Below, piece by piece: positions 1 to 5,718 of a stretch of DNA of 7,965 nucleotides. Source of the stretch: CAYHPY01 sp964358485 (GTDB taxonomy: Bacteria > Elusimicrobiota > Elusimicrobia > UBA1565 > UBA9628); NCBI GenBank assembly GCA_964358485.1, contig CAYHPY010000140.1, forward strand, positions 1 through 7,965, in the 5' to 3' direction. Below the pieces are notes generated by a model that worked only from the letters and a program-made list of their open reading frames with translations, had not been told where the DNA came from and searched no databases. How positions within the stretch are numbered: position 1 is the first letter of the stretch; each line of letters opens with the position of its first letter. The position numbers and the translations under genes were made by a program.

Positions 1-467
1 GTCATGGCCTCGGCGAAGCGCTTGGCCTCGTCGTAGACGCCGCGCGGGCCGATGGGATTGACGTTGCCCCAGTAGGTTTCGGGCTGGGGGCTGACCAGCG
101 GATCGCCGTAGGTCTCGGAGGTGGAGGCCAGCATGAAGACGGCCTTCTTGTCCTTGGCCAGGCCCAAGGCCTTGTGCGTGCCCAGCGCTCCGACCTTGAG
201 CGTCGGGATGGGGTACATGGCGTAATCGATGGGGCTGGCGGGGCTGGCGAAATGCAGGACCGCGTCCAGTTTTCCGGAGACATGGACGTAATCGGTGACG
301 TCCTGCTTGATGAAGGTGAAGCGCGGATTTTCAAAAAGGTGGGAGACGTTCTCCATCCGGCCGGTGATGAGGTTGTCGAAGACCACCACCGAGTCGCCCC
401 GGGCGAGGAAATGGTCCGCCAGGTGGCTTCCGAGAAAGCCCGCTCCGCCCGTAATCAGCAGGCGCAT
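1..467 (-). CDS. UDP-glucuronate decarboxylase-like NAD-dependent epimerase/dehydratase (UDP-xylose synthase type), partial at the left edge
   Basis: The first 155 residues of an extended short-chain dehydrogenase/reductase are present; the C-terminal half lies beyond the window. Visible motifs are the NAD-binding glycine motif TGGAGFLGSHL (residues 6-16), an acidic Asp31 after the second strand (VVVFDN), HFASPASP (72-79), the active-site strand STSETYGDP (115-123), and the catalytic YxxxK pair Tyr145/Lys149 in YDEAKR. The stretch PQPETYWGNVNPIGPRG (128-143) is characteristic of UDP-glucuronate decarboxylases, which make UDP-xylose from UDP-glucuronate; some homologues are annotated dTDP-glucose 4,6-dehydratase. 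The ATG overlaps the ugd stop codon by one base (TGATG), suggesting translational coupling. The preceding gene makes UDP-glucuronate, which supports the decarboxylase assignment over the dehydratase. The half that would confirm substrate choice is missing. The enzyme is presumably cytosolic and supplies sugar nucleotide for surface polysaccharide. Confidence 0.85.
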   Translation of the reverse strand, partial: MRLLITGGAGFLGSHLADHFLARGDSVVVFDNLITGRMENVSHLFENPRFTFIKQDVTDYVHVSGKLDAVLHFASPASPIDYAMYPIPTLKVGALGTHKALGLAKDKKAVFMLASTSETYGDPLVSPQPETYWGNVNPIGPRGVYDEAKRFAEAM

Positions 468-1783
468 CAGCGCCCGACCCCGCAGTAGGTAAAGCCCGCG
501 TCGCGGGCGGCCTTGGGGTCGAACAGGTTGCGGCCGTCCAGGAGAATAGGGCTGCGCAGGAGCTTGGCCAGACGCGGCAGGCTTAGGGCCTTGAACTCGG
601 GCCATTCCGTCACGATCACCAGGGCGTCGGCGCCCTTGGCGGTGGTGTAGGCGTCCTTGCAGAACTCGACGCCCTTGAGCTCCGGCATCATCCGAGCCTT
701 GGCCATGGCCACGGGGTCGAAGGCGCGGATGTTGACCTTCCGCTCCCGCAGGGCGGTCACGATTTCCACGCTGGGCGCGAAGCGCATGTCGTCGGTGTGC
801 GGCTTGAAGGCCAAGCCCAGGAGCGCGACGGTTTTGCCCTCAAGGTTCCAGAGATTCTCCCCGATCTTGCGCGAGACCCAGGCCTTCTGGTGCTCGTTGA
901 TCTCCTTGACCGCCTTGAGCAGGGAGAATTCGTAGCCCTTCTGCTTGCTGATCCAGTAGAAGGCCTCCAGGTCCTTGGGAAAACAGAAGCCGCCGAAGCC
1001 GATCCCGGCCCGCAAAAATTGCGGGCCGATCCTCCGGTCCAGGCCCATGCCGAGCGCCACCTTGGTCACGTCGGCGCCCACCTTCTCGCAGAGGGCCGAA
1101 ACCGCGTTGATGAAGGAGATCTTGGTGGCCAAAAACGAATTGGAGGCGTGTTTTATGAGCTCGGCGCTCTTGACGTCGGTGACCAGGACGGTGGATTTGA
1201 TCGGGGCGTAGACGGCGCGCATGACGGCCTCGGCGCGCTTGGACGCGACCCCCAGGACGATCCGGTCCGGGTGGAGGAAATCGTTGACCGCGGAGCCCTC
1301 GCTCAGAAACTCCGGGTTGGAGACGACGTCGTAGGGGACGCCGCTTTTGTTGAAACGGGCGATGGTGCGGGCCACCCATTCCCCGGTTTCGACCGGGACC
1401 GTGGATTTGTCCACCACCACGGTGTAGTCCTTCATGGATTTGGCCACGGTCTCGGCCACCGCCTCGACCGCGGAGAGGTCGGCCGATCCATCCGCCCGGG
1501 GCGGCGTGCCGACCGCGATGAAGACCACCTTGGCCCGCCGCTTGCCCTGGTTCATCCCTTCCTGAACGCTCCCGGCGAAGGAGAGGCGTTTTTCCTTGAT
1601 GTTTTTGTGGAAGAGCTTTTCGATCCCGGGCTCGTAGATCGGTATTTTCCCGGCTTTGAGGCTGGACAGCTTCTTCTTGTCGGAATCCACGCAGACGACG
1701 CGATGCCCCAGCTCCGCCAGGCAGGTGCCGGTCACCAGCCCGACATAGCCCGTTCCGACCACGCAAATCTCCAATTTCTCCAT
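467..1783 (-). CDS. ugd: UDP-glucose 6-dehydrogenase
   Basis: A complete 438-residue protein, the usual length for bacterial UDP-glucose dehydrogenases, which oxidise UDP-glucose to UDP-glucuronate with two NAD+. The N-terminal Rossmann motif is GTGYVGLVTG (residues 10-19) with Asp33 after the second strand. IAVGTPP (89-95), DKSTVP (125-130) and NPEFLSEG (156-163) are family signatures. The central domain has Lys211 and Asn215 in ELIKHASNSFLATK. The catalytic cysteine is Cys267 in GFGGFCFPKD (262-271), where Phe266 replaces the serine commonly found there. The C-terminal UDP-binding domain starts near 317 (KTVALLGLAFKPHTDD). The frame stays open upstream to 1930, but the ATG at 1783 fits because family homology begins there; the longer version would overlap the divergent gene. 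The upstream GGAA is only a weak ribosome binding site. The stop overlaps the next start, so ugd and the decarboxylase form a UDP-Glc to UDP-GlcA to UDP-Xyl pair. Confidence 0.96.
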   Translation of the reverse strand: MEKLEICVVGTGYVGLVTGTCLAELGHRVVCVDSDKKKLSSLKAGKIPIYEPGIEKLFHKNIKEKRLSFAGSVQEGMNQGKRRAKVVFIAVGTPPRADGSADLSAVEAVAETVAKSMKDYTVVVDKSTVPVETGEWVARTIARFNKSGVPYDVVSNPEFLSEGSAVNDFLHPDRIVLGVASKRAEAVMRAVYAPIKSTVLVTDVKSAELIKHASNSFLATKISFINAVSALCEKVGADVTKVALGMGLDRRIGPQFLRAGIGFGGFCFPKDLEAFYWISKQKGYEFSLLKAVKEINEHQKAWVSRKIGENLWNLEGKTVALLGLAFKPHTDDMRFAPSVEIVTALRERKVNIRAFDPVAMAKARMMPELKGVEFCKDAYTTAKGADALVIVTEWPEFKALSLPRLAKLLRSPILLDGRNLFDPKAARDAGFTYCGVGR

Positions 1784-1880
1784 GCCGTTCCGTTGATTTT
1801 CCCAAATCGGGGACCGCGATGCAATATGACGGGCGGGGGGTGGACTGTTTGCAGCATTCCTTAATGATATAATCGCCCCT
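1784..1880. other. Divergent intergenic region between ugd and the WbpA-type dehydrogenase gene
   Basis: This 97-base stretch separates two genes transcribed away from each other, so it should contain promoters for both strands. The plus-strand promoter is clear (see the extended -10 entry). For the minus strand I see only weak candidates: CATATT at 1828-1823 with a poor CAAACA 17 bases upstream. There is also a G-rich tract at 1831-1843 on the plus strand. Shared control of the two sugar-nucleotide branches is possible from the geometry but is an inference; no clear operator palindrome was seen. Confidence 0.6.
1865..1873 (+). promoter_or_regulatory. Extended -10 promoter (TGATATAAT) upstream of the WbpA-type gene, predicted to give a leaderless mRNA
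   Basis: The nine bases match the extended -10 consensus TGnTATAAT perfectly, and the surrounding DNA is otherwise GC-rich. No good -35 lies at 16-18 bases spacing (CTGTTT at 1845-1850 is poor), which is acceptable for extended -10 promoters read by the housekeeping sigma factor. The hexamer ends at 1873 and the ATG begins at 1881, so a start site about 7 bases downstream would fall at or next to the A of the start codon. There is no Shine-Dalgarno sequence between the -10 and the ATG, which fits leaderless translation. Confidence 0.65.
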
Positions 1881-3173
1881 ATGGTTTTGGATGATCGTCT
1901 CAAGGACAAATCCGCCCGGATCGGCGTCATGGGTTTGGGCTATGTCGGGCTTCCCCTGGCCATGGAGTTCTGCCGGAAGGGCTTTCGAGTCATGGGCTTT
2001 GACGTCAGCACGGACCGGGTGGCCGATCTTCGCCGCGGGCGCTCCTACGTTTTGGACGTTCCGTCCGAGGAGCTTCGGCGCTTCAAGGCCGCCGGTTTAT
2101 TCGAGGCCTCCTGTCGTTTCGACAAAATCAACGAGCAGGACGTCCTCCTGGTCTGCGTTCAGACGCCCCTGCGCAAGACCAAGGAGCCGGACATCGGAAA
2201 CATCATCCGGGCCATCGAGGAGATTTCCCGCCGCCCGCGCCAGGGCCGGCTGATCGCCCTGGAGTCAACCACCTACCCCGGCACCACCGAGGAGATCGTG
2301 CTTCCGATCCTTCAGCGGACGGGCAAACTGGGCAAGGATTTCTTCCTGGCGTTTTCCCCCGAACGCGTGGATCCCGGCAATCACCGTTACGGGATCGCCA
2401 ACACCCCGAAGGTGGTGGGCGGCGCCGACGCCGCCTCGACGCGCCTTGCGGTGTCCCTGTACTCACAGATCGTGGACACCGTGGTCCCCGTTTCCAATCC
2501 CCGGGCGGCCGAGGTCGTCAAGCTTCTGGAGAACTCTTTCCGCGCCGTCAACATCGCCCTGGTCAACGAGATGGCGCAAGTCTGCCATCGCCTGGGAATC
2601 AACGTTTGGGAAGTTATCGGCGCGGCGGCCACCAAGCCGTTCGGCTTCATGCCTTTTTATCCGGGCCCGGGCATCGGGGGTCATTGCATCCCCAAGGATC
2701 CCCAGCTTCTCAGCTGGAAGATGAAGACCTTGAACTTCGAGCCGCGCTTCATTCAATTGGCAACGACCATCAATGGTTCGATGCCGGAGTATACGGTCCG
2801 GCGCATCGCCGACACCCTCAACCGTGACCGCAAGGCCCTGAGCGCCAGCCGGATCATGGTTCTGGGCGTGGCCTACAAGCCGAACATCTCCGATTTCCGG
2901 GAGTCTCCGGCCCTGGACGTGATCGATCTTCTTTTGGAGGCTCGGACCAGGGTGTCCTATCACGATCCGTTCGTGCCGGAAATCATGAGCCGCGGCAAGC
3001 GGCTGAAGTCTTCTCCTCTCAGCGATGGGGCCCTGCGCGGGGCCGACTGCGTCGCGATCCTGACCGCCCACAAGGACATTGACTACTCCCGGGTCCTGCG
3101 TCTTTCCCGGCGGGTGTTCGACGCGCGGGACGCGACCAAGGGCCTGCCCCAGGGGAAGGTGGACAGGCTTTAA
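1881..3173 (+). CDS. wbpA: UDP-N-acetyl-D-hexosamine 6-dehydrogenase, WbpA type (UDP-GlcNAc or UDP-ManNAc dehydrogenase)
   Basis: A complete 430-residue nucleotide-sugar dehydrogenase of the UDPG/MGDP family, distinct from ugd. The Rossmann motif is GLGYVGLPLA (residues 18-27) with Asp41 after the second strand. WbpA/TviB-type signatures are VCVQTPL (91-97), LESTTYPGTTEE (128-138), FSPERVDPGN (158-167) and the run AAATKPFGFMPFYPGPG (248-264). Catalytic residues visible are Lys214 and Asn218 in KLLENSFRAVN and Cys269 in GGHCIPKDP; many WbpA proteins have IPID where this one has IPKD. The C-terminal domain begins near 324 (RIMVLGVAYKPNISD). Enzymes of this group oxidise UDP-GlcNAc or UDP-ManNAc to the uronic acid for O-antigen or capsule; which substrate is used here cannot be decided from sequence. 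The ATG at 1881 has no Shine-Dalgarno and sits 7 bases after a TATAAT. The stop overlaps the next gene's ATG. Confidence 0.9.
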   Translation: MVLDDRLKDKSARIGVMGLGYVGLPLAMEFCRKGFRVMGFDVSTDRVADLRRGRSYVLDVPSEELRRFKAAGLFEASCRFDKINEQDVLLVCVQTPLRKTKEPDIGNIIRAIEEISRRPRQGRLIALESTTYPGTTEEIVLPILQRTGKLGKDFFLAFSPERVDPGNHRYGIANTPKVVGGADAASTRLAVSLYSQIVDTVVPVSNPRAAEVVKLLENSFRAVNIALVNEMAQVCHRLGINVWEVIGAAATKPFGFMPFYPGPGIGGHCIPKDPQLLSWKMKTLNFEPRFIQLATTINGSMPEYTVRRIADTLNRDRKALSASRIMVLGVAYKPNISDFRESPALDVIDLLLEARTRVSYHDPFVPEIMSRGKRLKSSPLSDGALRGADCVAILTAHKDIDYSRVLRLSRRVFDARDATKGLPQGKVDRL

Positions 3174-4993
3174 TGACCGAAAGCGCTACGGAATTCGACC
3201 GGCAGTGCCTGGAGGCGCTCAAAACCCTGGGAAAGACCCTCGGGCAGATGGCGCTTTACAAGCCGGGCCATCCGGCCGTGGCCGAGACCTTGCGGGCCGC
3301 CCGGGAGCATCTGTCCGGGGCCATGGCGGGAACCGGGACCGGGGAGCTCGTTCTTTCCCTGGACCACGACAAGTGGATCGGCAATGGGCGGATCGTCGGG
3401 GCGGCGGGCCAGGTTCCCGGCGCCTTGACCTCCGCCATGAACCGCTTTAAGCTCAACAGCATCACCTTCAGCGACGGCCTGACGCTCGAGGAGCTCGTCT
3501 CCTTCTGCGAACTCTCGGCCCTGCGCCCGGAGGACGCCAAGAAAACCGACGTCAAGGATTTCTTCGCCAAGCGCGGCGTCACCCACATCCAGCTCAACGA
3601 GGCGGTGTACACCAAGCTCGATGAAAAACCGGAGACGACCGCCCCGGCCCCCAAGGCCGCCCCCGAGGGTGCCCTTTCGGAGGTTTTGCGGGACAAGACG
3701 CTCGAGGATTCCCTGCGGATGCTCATCGAGCGGGCGATCCCGGATCCGGTCGAGCGGGCCAAGGTCTTCGAGCTGGTCATGCGGCAGTTGCGCGAGGACT
3801 TGGAGCGCCGCGTGGCCGACGCCACGCATTCCCTGAGAAAGGAAAAGAACGTTCTGCACAACGAAGCGGTCCGGACCCAGACCGTCCTGCAGAACATGTT
3901 CGAAGGCGTCGTCGTCGTCGACGAGCAGGGAAAGATCCTGATGATGAACCCCGCCGCCGAGGAAATGGTGGGCCTGACCTTGGCCCAGGCGGCCGGTTCC
4001 CCGCTGGCCGAGAAGGCGGGGGAGGGAGCGGTGGTGACCATGGCCGCGGAGATCTCCACCCCCGAGGATCGGCCGGTCCAAGGGGGCGTCAACGTCCGCG
4101 GCGGAGAGGACACCCTGCGCACCATCAAGTCCGCCTCCACCTTGGTCCAGAACGAGGCCGGCAAGGTCGTCGGCATGGTTTCCTCCCTCACGGACATGGC
4201 CAAGCAGAAACAGCTTCAGCGCATGGAGCGGGAATTCGTGGCCCACGTGACCCATGAACTTCGGGCTCCGCTGGCCTCCATCCGCGCCGCTCTCGACATT
4301 CTTCAAGAGGAGTTTCAGGGCCGGCTTCAGGAATCCGAAGGAAGGATTTTGAACGCCGCCGTAACCAACTCCGACCGCCTGGAGAAACTCATCAACAGCA
4401 TCCTGGACTTCTCAAAGCTGGAGGCCGGCCAAATGACGGTCCACCCCAAACCGGTGGACTCGGAGCTCATCCTGCGCGAGGCCCAAGCCGGGATGTCTCC
4501 GTGGGCCCAGAAAAAGGGGCTCTCGTTGACGATGCGCCTGGAGCCGGGGCTCATCCCCGTCATGGCCGATCATTCCCGGACGGTGCAGGTGATGGTCAAT
4601 TTGATCTCCAATGCCGTGAAATTCACTCCCGTGGGGGGCAAGGTGGTCCTGGCGGCCGGTCCCTGGCCGGATGATCCGACGAATTTCGCCTTGTTCGCGG
4701 TGTCCGACACCGGCCCGGGAATTCCAAAGGATCAATTCAAGAAAATTTTCGAGAAGTTCATTCAAATTTCATCGGGCGAAACCGCCAGCCCCGGGACGGG
4801 CCTGGGCCTTTCGATCGCCAAATCCCTGGTGAACCTTCAGGGCGGCAGAATCTGGCTTGAAAGCGAGGCCGGCAAGGGGACCATCTTCTACTTCACCTTG
4901 CCCGTGGCGGCCGGGTCCAAGCCGGAAACGGGTCCGGTCGAATCACCCTTGTCCCGGCGTCCTTGGTGGAAAAAGCTGTTGGGCCTGCGTTAG
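3173..4993 (+). CDS. Soluble PAS-HisKA-HATPase sensor histidine kinase with an N-terminal 'LYxxGHP' module
   Basis: The protein has 606 residues with no signal peptide or membrane segment, so a cytoplasmic sensor kinase is predicted. Residues about 10-125 form a module with MALYKPGHPAV (26-36) followed by alpha/beta-looking sequence. Residues 150-166 are a Pro/Ala linker, and 195-240 are a likely coiled coil. A PAS domain spans about 234-342 (NMFEGVVVVDEQGKILMMNPAA). The HisKA H-box has phosphoacceptor His361 in THELRAPL. The HATPase domain has the N-box NLISNAVKF (476-484), G1 DTGPGIP (512-518) and G2 GTGLGLS (541-547). A short basic-aromatic tail (RRPWWKKLLGLR) ends it. The ATG overlaps the dehydrogenase stop (TAATG) and a purine-rich AGGGGAAGGTGGA lies at 3151-3163, so translation is probably coupled. 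No response regulator is in the window, so partner and stimulus are unknown. Confidence 0.93.
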   Translation: MTESATEFDRQCLEALKTLGKTLGQMALYKPGHPAVAETLRAAREHLSGAMAGTGTGELVLSLDHDKWIGNGRIVGAAGQVPGALTSAMNRFKLNSITFSDGLTLEELVSFCELSALRPEDAKKTDVKDFFAKRGVTHIQLNEAVYTKLDEKPETTAPAPKAAPEGALSEVLRDKTLEDSLRMLIERAIPDPVERAKVFELVMRQLREDLERRVADATHSLRKEKNVLHNEAVRTQTVLQNMFEGVVVVDEQGKILMMNPAAEEMVGLTLAQAAGSPLAEKAGEGAVVTMAAEISTPEDRPVQGGVNVRGGEDTLRTIKSASTLVQNEAGKVVGMVSSLTDMAKQKQLQRMEREFVAHVTHELRAPLASIRAALDILQEEFQGRLQESEGRILNAAVTNSDRLEKLINSILDFSKLEAGQMTVHPKPVDSELILREAQAGMSPWAQKKGLSLTMRLEPGLIPVMADHSRTVQVMVNLISNAVKFTPVGGKVVLAAGPWPDDPTNFALFAVSDTGPGIPKDQFKKIFEKFIQISSGETASPGTGLGLSIAKSLVNLQGGRIWLESEAGKGTIFYFTLPVAAGSKPETGPVESPLSRRPWWKKLLGLR

Positions 4994-5008
4994 GCCTCGG
5001 CCCCGGAT

Positions 5009-5656
5009 TTGCGCCTCCTCCTTTCCACCCTCCTGCTCGCCTCCGCGGGCTCCGCCCGCGCCGGACTGACGGAATTTTCGAACCTCGCCAACTTTGATCT
5101 TGGAATCGTGATTCCCACGATCTCCCAGGAGAGCGGCTATGGAAGCGTTCCCCTGGGCAAGGCCAGCCCCGCGGTCGGCGCGAGTTTCCTGCGCCAAACC
5201 TCGACCCCGCTGGCCTGGGGGGGGAGAATTTCCTACTCCAATTTCGGAAAGGTCGAAAAAAGCGGGGGGTCGACGTCCGCGCCGGTGAAGCTGGTCGGAA
5301 GCTCCACCCAATTGCTGCTCCAAGCCCTGGGACGCTGGCAGTTCCGGGAGGAGGAGTCGTGGTCCCCTTATTTGATCGCGGGGTTGGGAATCAGCCAGTT
5401 CCAAACCGACATCCGAGGAATGCCGGGAAGCGGCTTTCGGTGGTCCGACACGGGGAGCAACGAGGACCGGACGCTGATTCGCGAGAATTACACCGGTTTT
5501 GCCATCTCCTTCGGCATCGGGGCGGATTTTCCCATGGGTGAAAATCTTCAAGGCGCGGCGGATTTGACCTGGAACGACGCCCAAGTGGAGGCCGTCGGCG
5601 ACCGCAAGGGCTACACCATCGGCCTGGGCTTTCACATCGGCTGGAAACTCGACTGA
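5009..5656 (+). CDS. Predicted outer-membrane beta-barrel protein with signal peptide (TTG start)
   Basis: The protein has 215 residues. It begins with a short signal peptide: Arg2, a leucine-rich core (LLLSTLLLASAG) and a likely cleavage site after Ala18 (ARA-GL). The remaining ~197 residues show amphipathic, glycine- and aromatic-rich strands such as PYLIAGLGISQFQ (120-132), GFAISFGIGADF (163-174), GAADLTWNDAQVEA (182-195) and a final YTIGLGFHIGWKLD, the pattern of small 8-stranded outer-membrane proteins. The very last residues are not the usual terminal Phe/Trp. The TTG is the only sensible start: the kinase stop TAG lies in the same frame 15 bases upstream and the signal peptide begins right at the TTG. 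There is no obvious Shine-Dalgarno, so expression probably relies on coupling to the kinase gene. I do not recognise a specific family; a role as porin, adhesin or structural protein cannot be chosen. Confidence 0.75.
   Translation: MRLLLSTLLLASAGSARAGLTEFSNLANFDLGIVIPTISQESGYGSVPLGKASPAVGASFLRQTSTPLAWGGRISYSNFGKVEKSGGSTSAPVKLVGSSTQLLLQALGRWQFREEESWSPYLIAGLGISQFQTDIRGMPGSGFRWSDTGSNEDRTLIRENYTGFAISFGIGADFPMGENLQGAADLTWNDAQVEAVGDRKGYTIGLGFHIGWKLD
5044..5060. repeat. Perfect GC-rich inverted repeat inside the signal-peptide coding region
   Basis: The sequence CGCGGGC, a TCC spacer, then GCCCGCG makes a 7-base-pair perfect stem with a 3-base loop, starting 35 bases after the TTG start of the beta-barrel gene. 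It encodes Ala-Gly-Ser-Ala-Arg near the signal-peptide cleavage site, so codon constraint in a GC-rich genome may explain it. An mRNA hairpin here could slow early translation, but that is inference. Confidence 0.4.
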
Positions 5657-5661
5657 TCTTC

Positions 5662-5706
5662 GGTGCCAGGGTCCACTTTCTTCACTTTCTCCGGGTGTCT
5701 GGAACC
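5662..5706. repeat. REP-like imperfect inverted repeat between the beta-barrel gene and top6B
   Basis: The element starts with GGTGCCAG (5662-5669) and ends with CTGGAACC (5699-5706); the arms pair in 7 of 8 positions, with a G-A mismatch. The interior has a pyrimidine-rich direct repeat, CACTTTCT at 5674-5681 and again at 5683-5690. From memory, arms of the type GGTGCCAG...CTGGCACC around GGGTCCACTTT-like cores recur as dispersed intergenic repeats in several bacterial genomes, sometimes near REP-associated tyrosine transposases; this is unverified here. It starts five bases after the beta-barrel stop codon and runs into the top6B ribosome binding region. Confidence 0.5.
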
Positions 5707-5710
5707 GGAG
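5689..5710 (+). promoter_or_regulatory. Hairpin that could sequester the top6B Shine-Dalgarno
   Basis: CTCCGG (5689-5694) can pair perfectly with CCGGAG (5705-5710) across a 10-base loop, extendable by one U-G pair (5688 with 5711). The right arm contains GGAG of the top6B ribosome binding site. C5705 and C5706 are also used by the right arm of the longer inverted repeat at 5662-5706, so the two foldings exclude each other. No run of T follows, so this is not an intrinsic terminator. A switch-like role in translation is an inference. Confidence 0.4.
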
Positions 5711-5711
5711 G
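5707..5711 (+). promoter_or_regulatory. Ribosome binding site GGAGG that decides the TTG start of top6B
   Basis: GGAGG lies 7 bases before the TTG at 5719, an ideal spacing, but 16 bases before the in-frame ATG at 5728. This favours the TTG as the translation start. The site overlaps the hairpin arm at 5705-5710. Confidence 0.6.
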
Positions 5712-5718
5712 CCCCTGA

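Noticed and set aside
1831..1843. G-quadruplex in the divergent promoter region
   Set aside because: The G tract lacks four separated runs of three or more Gs with loops, so a canonical quadruplex is not supported.
797..1864. A 355-codon open frame on the plus strand opposite ugd
   Set aside because: Antisense shadow of ugd; the translation is biased in composition with no domain-like motifs, while the minus strand encodes an intact enzyme.
1784..1930. A possible 49-residue N-terminal extension of ugd
   Set aside because: Family homology starts at the ATG at 1783, and the extension would overlap the divergent gene and its promoter.
3170..4306. A 378-codon open frame on the minus strand opposite the kinase
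   Set aside because: Antisense shadow; His/Gly/Leu-rich biased translation without motifs.
4991..5011. Possible readthrough of the kinase TAG into the same-frame beta-barrel gene
   Set aside because: Readthrough would bury a well-formed signal peptide inside a cytoplasmic kinase chain; two separate genes is the simpler reading.
5689..5710. Intrinsic terminator between the beta-barrel gene and top6B
   Set aside because: The stem is short, the loop is 10 bases and no T-run follows; it overlaps a ribosome binding site instead.
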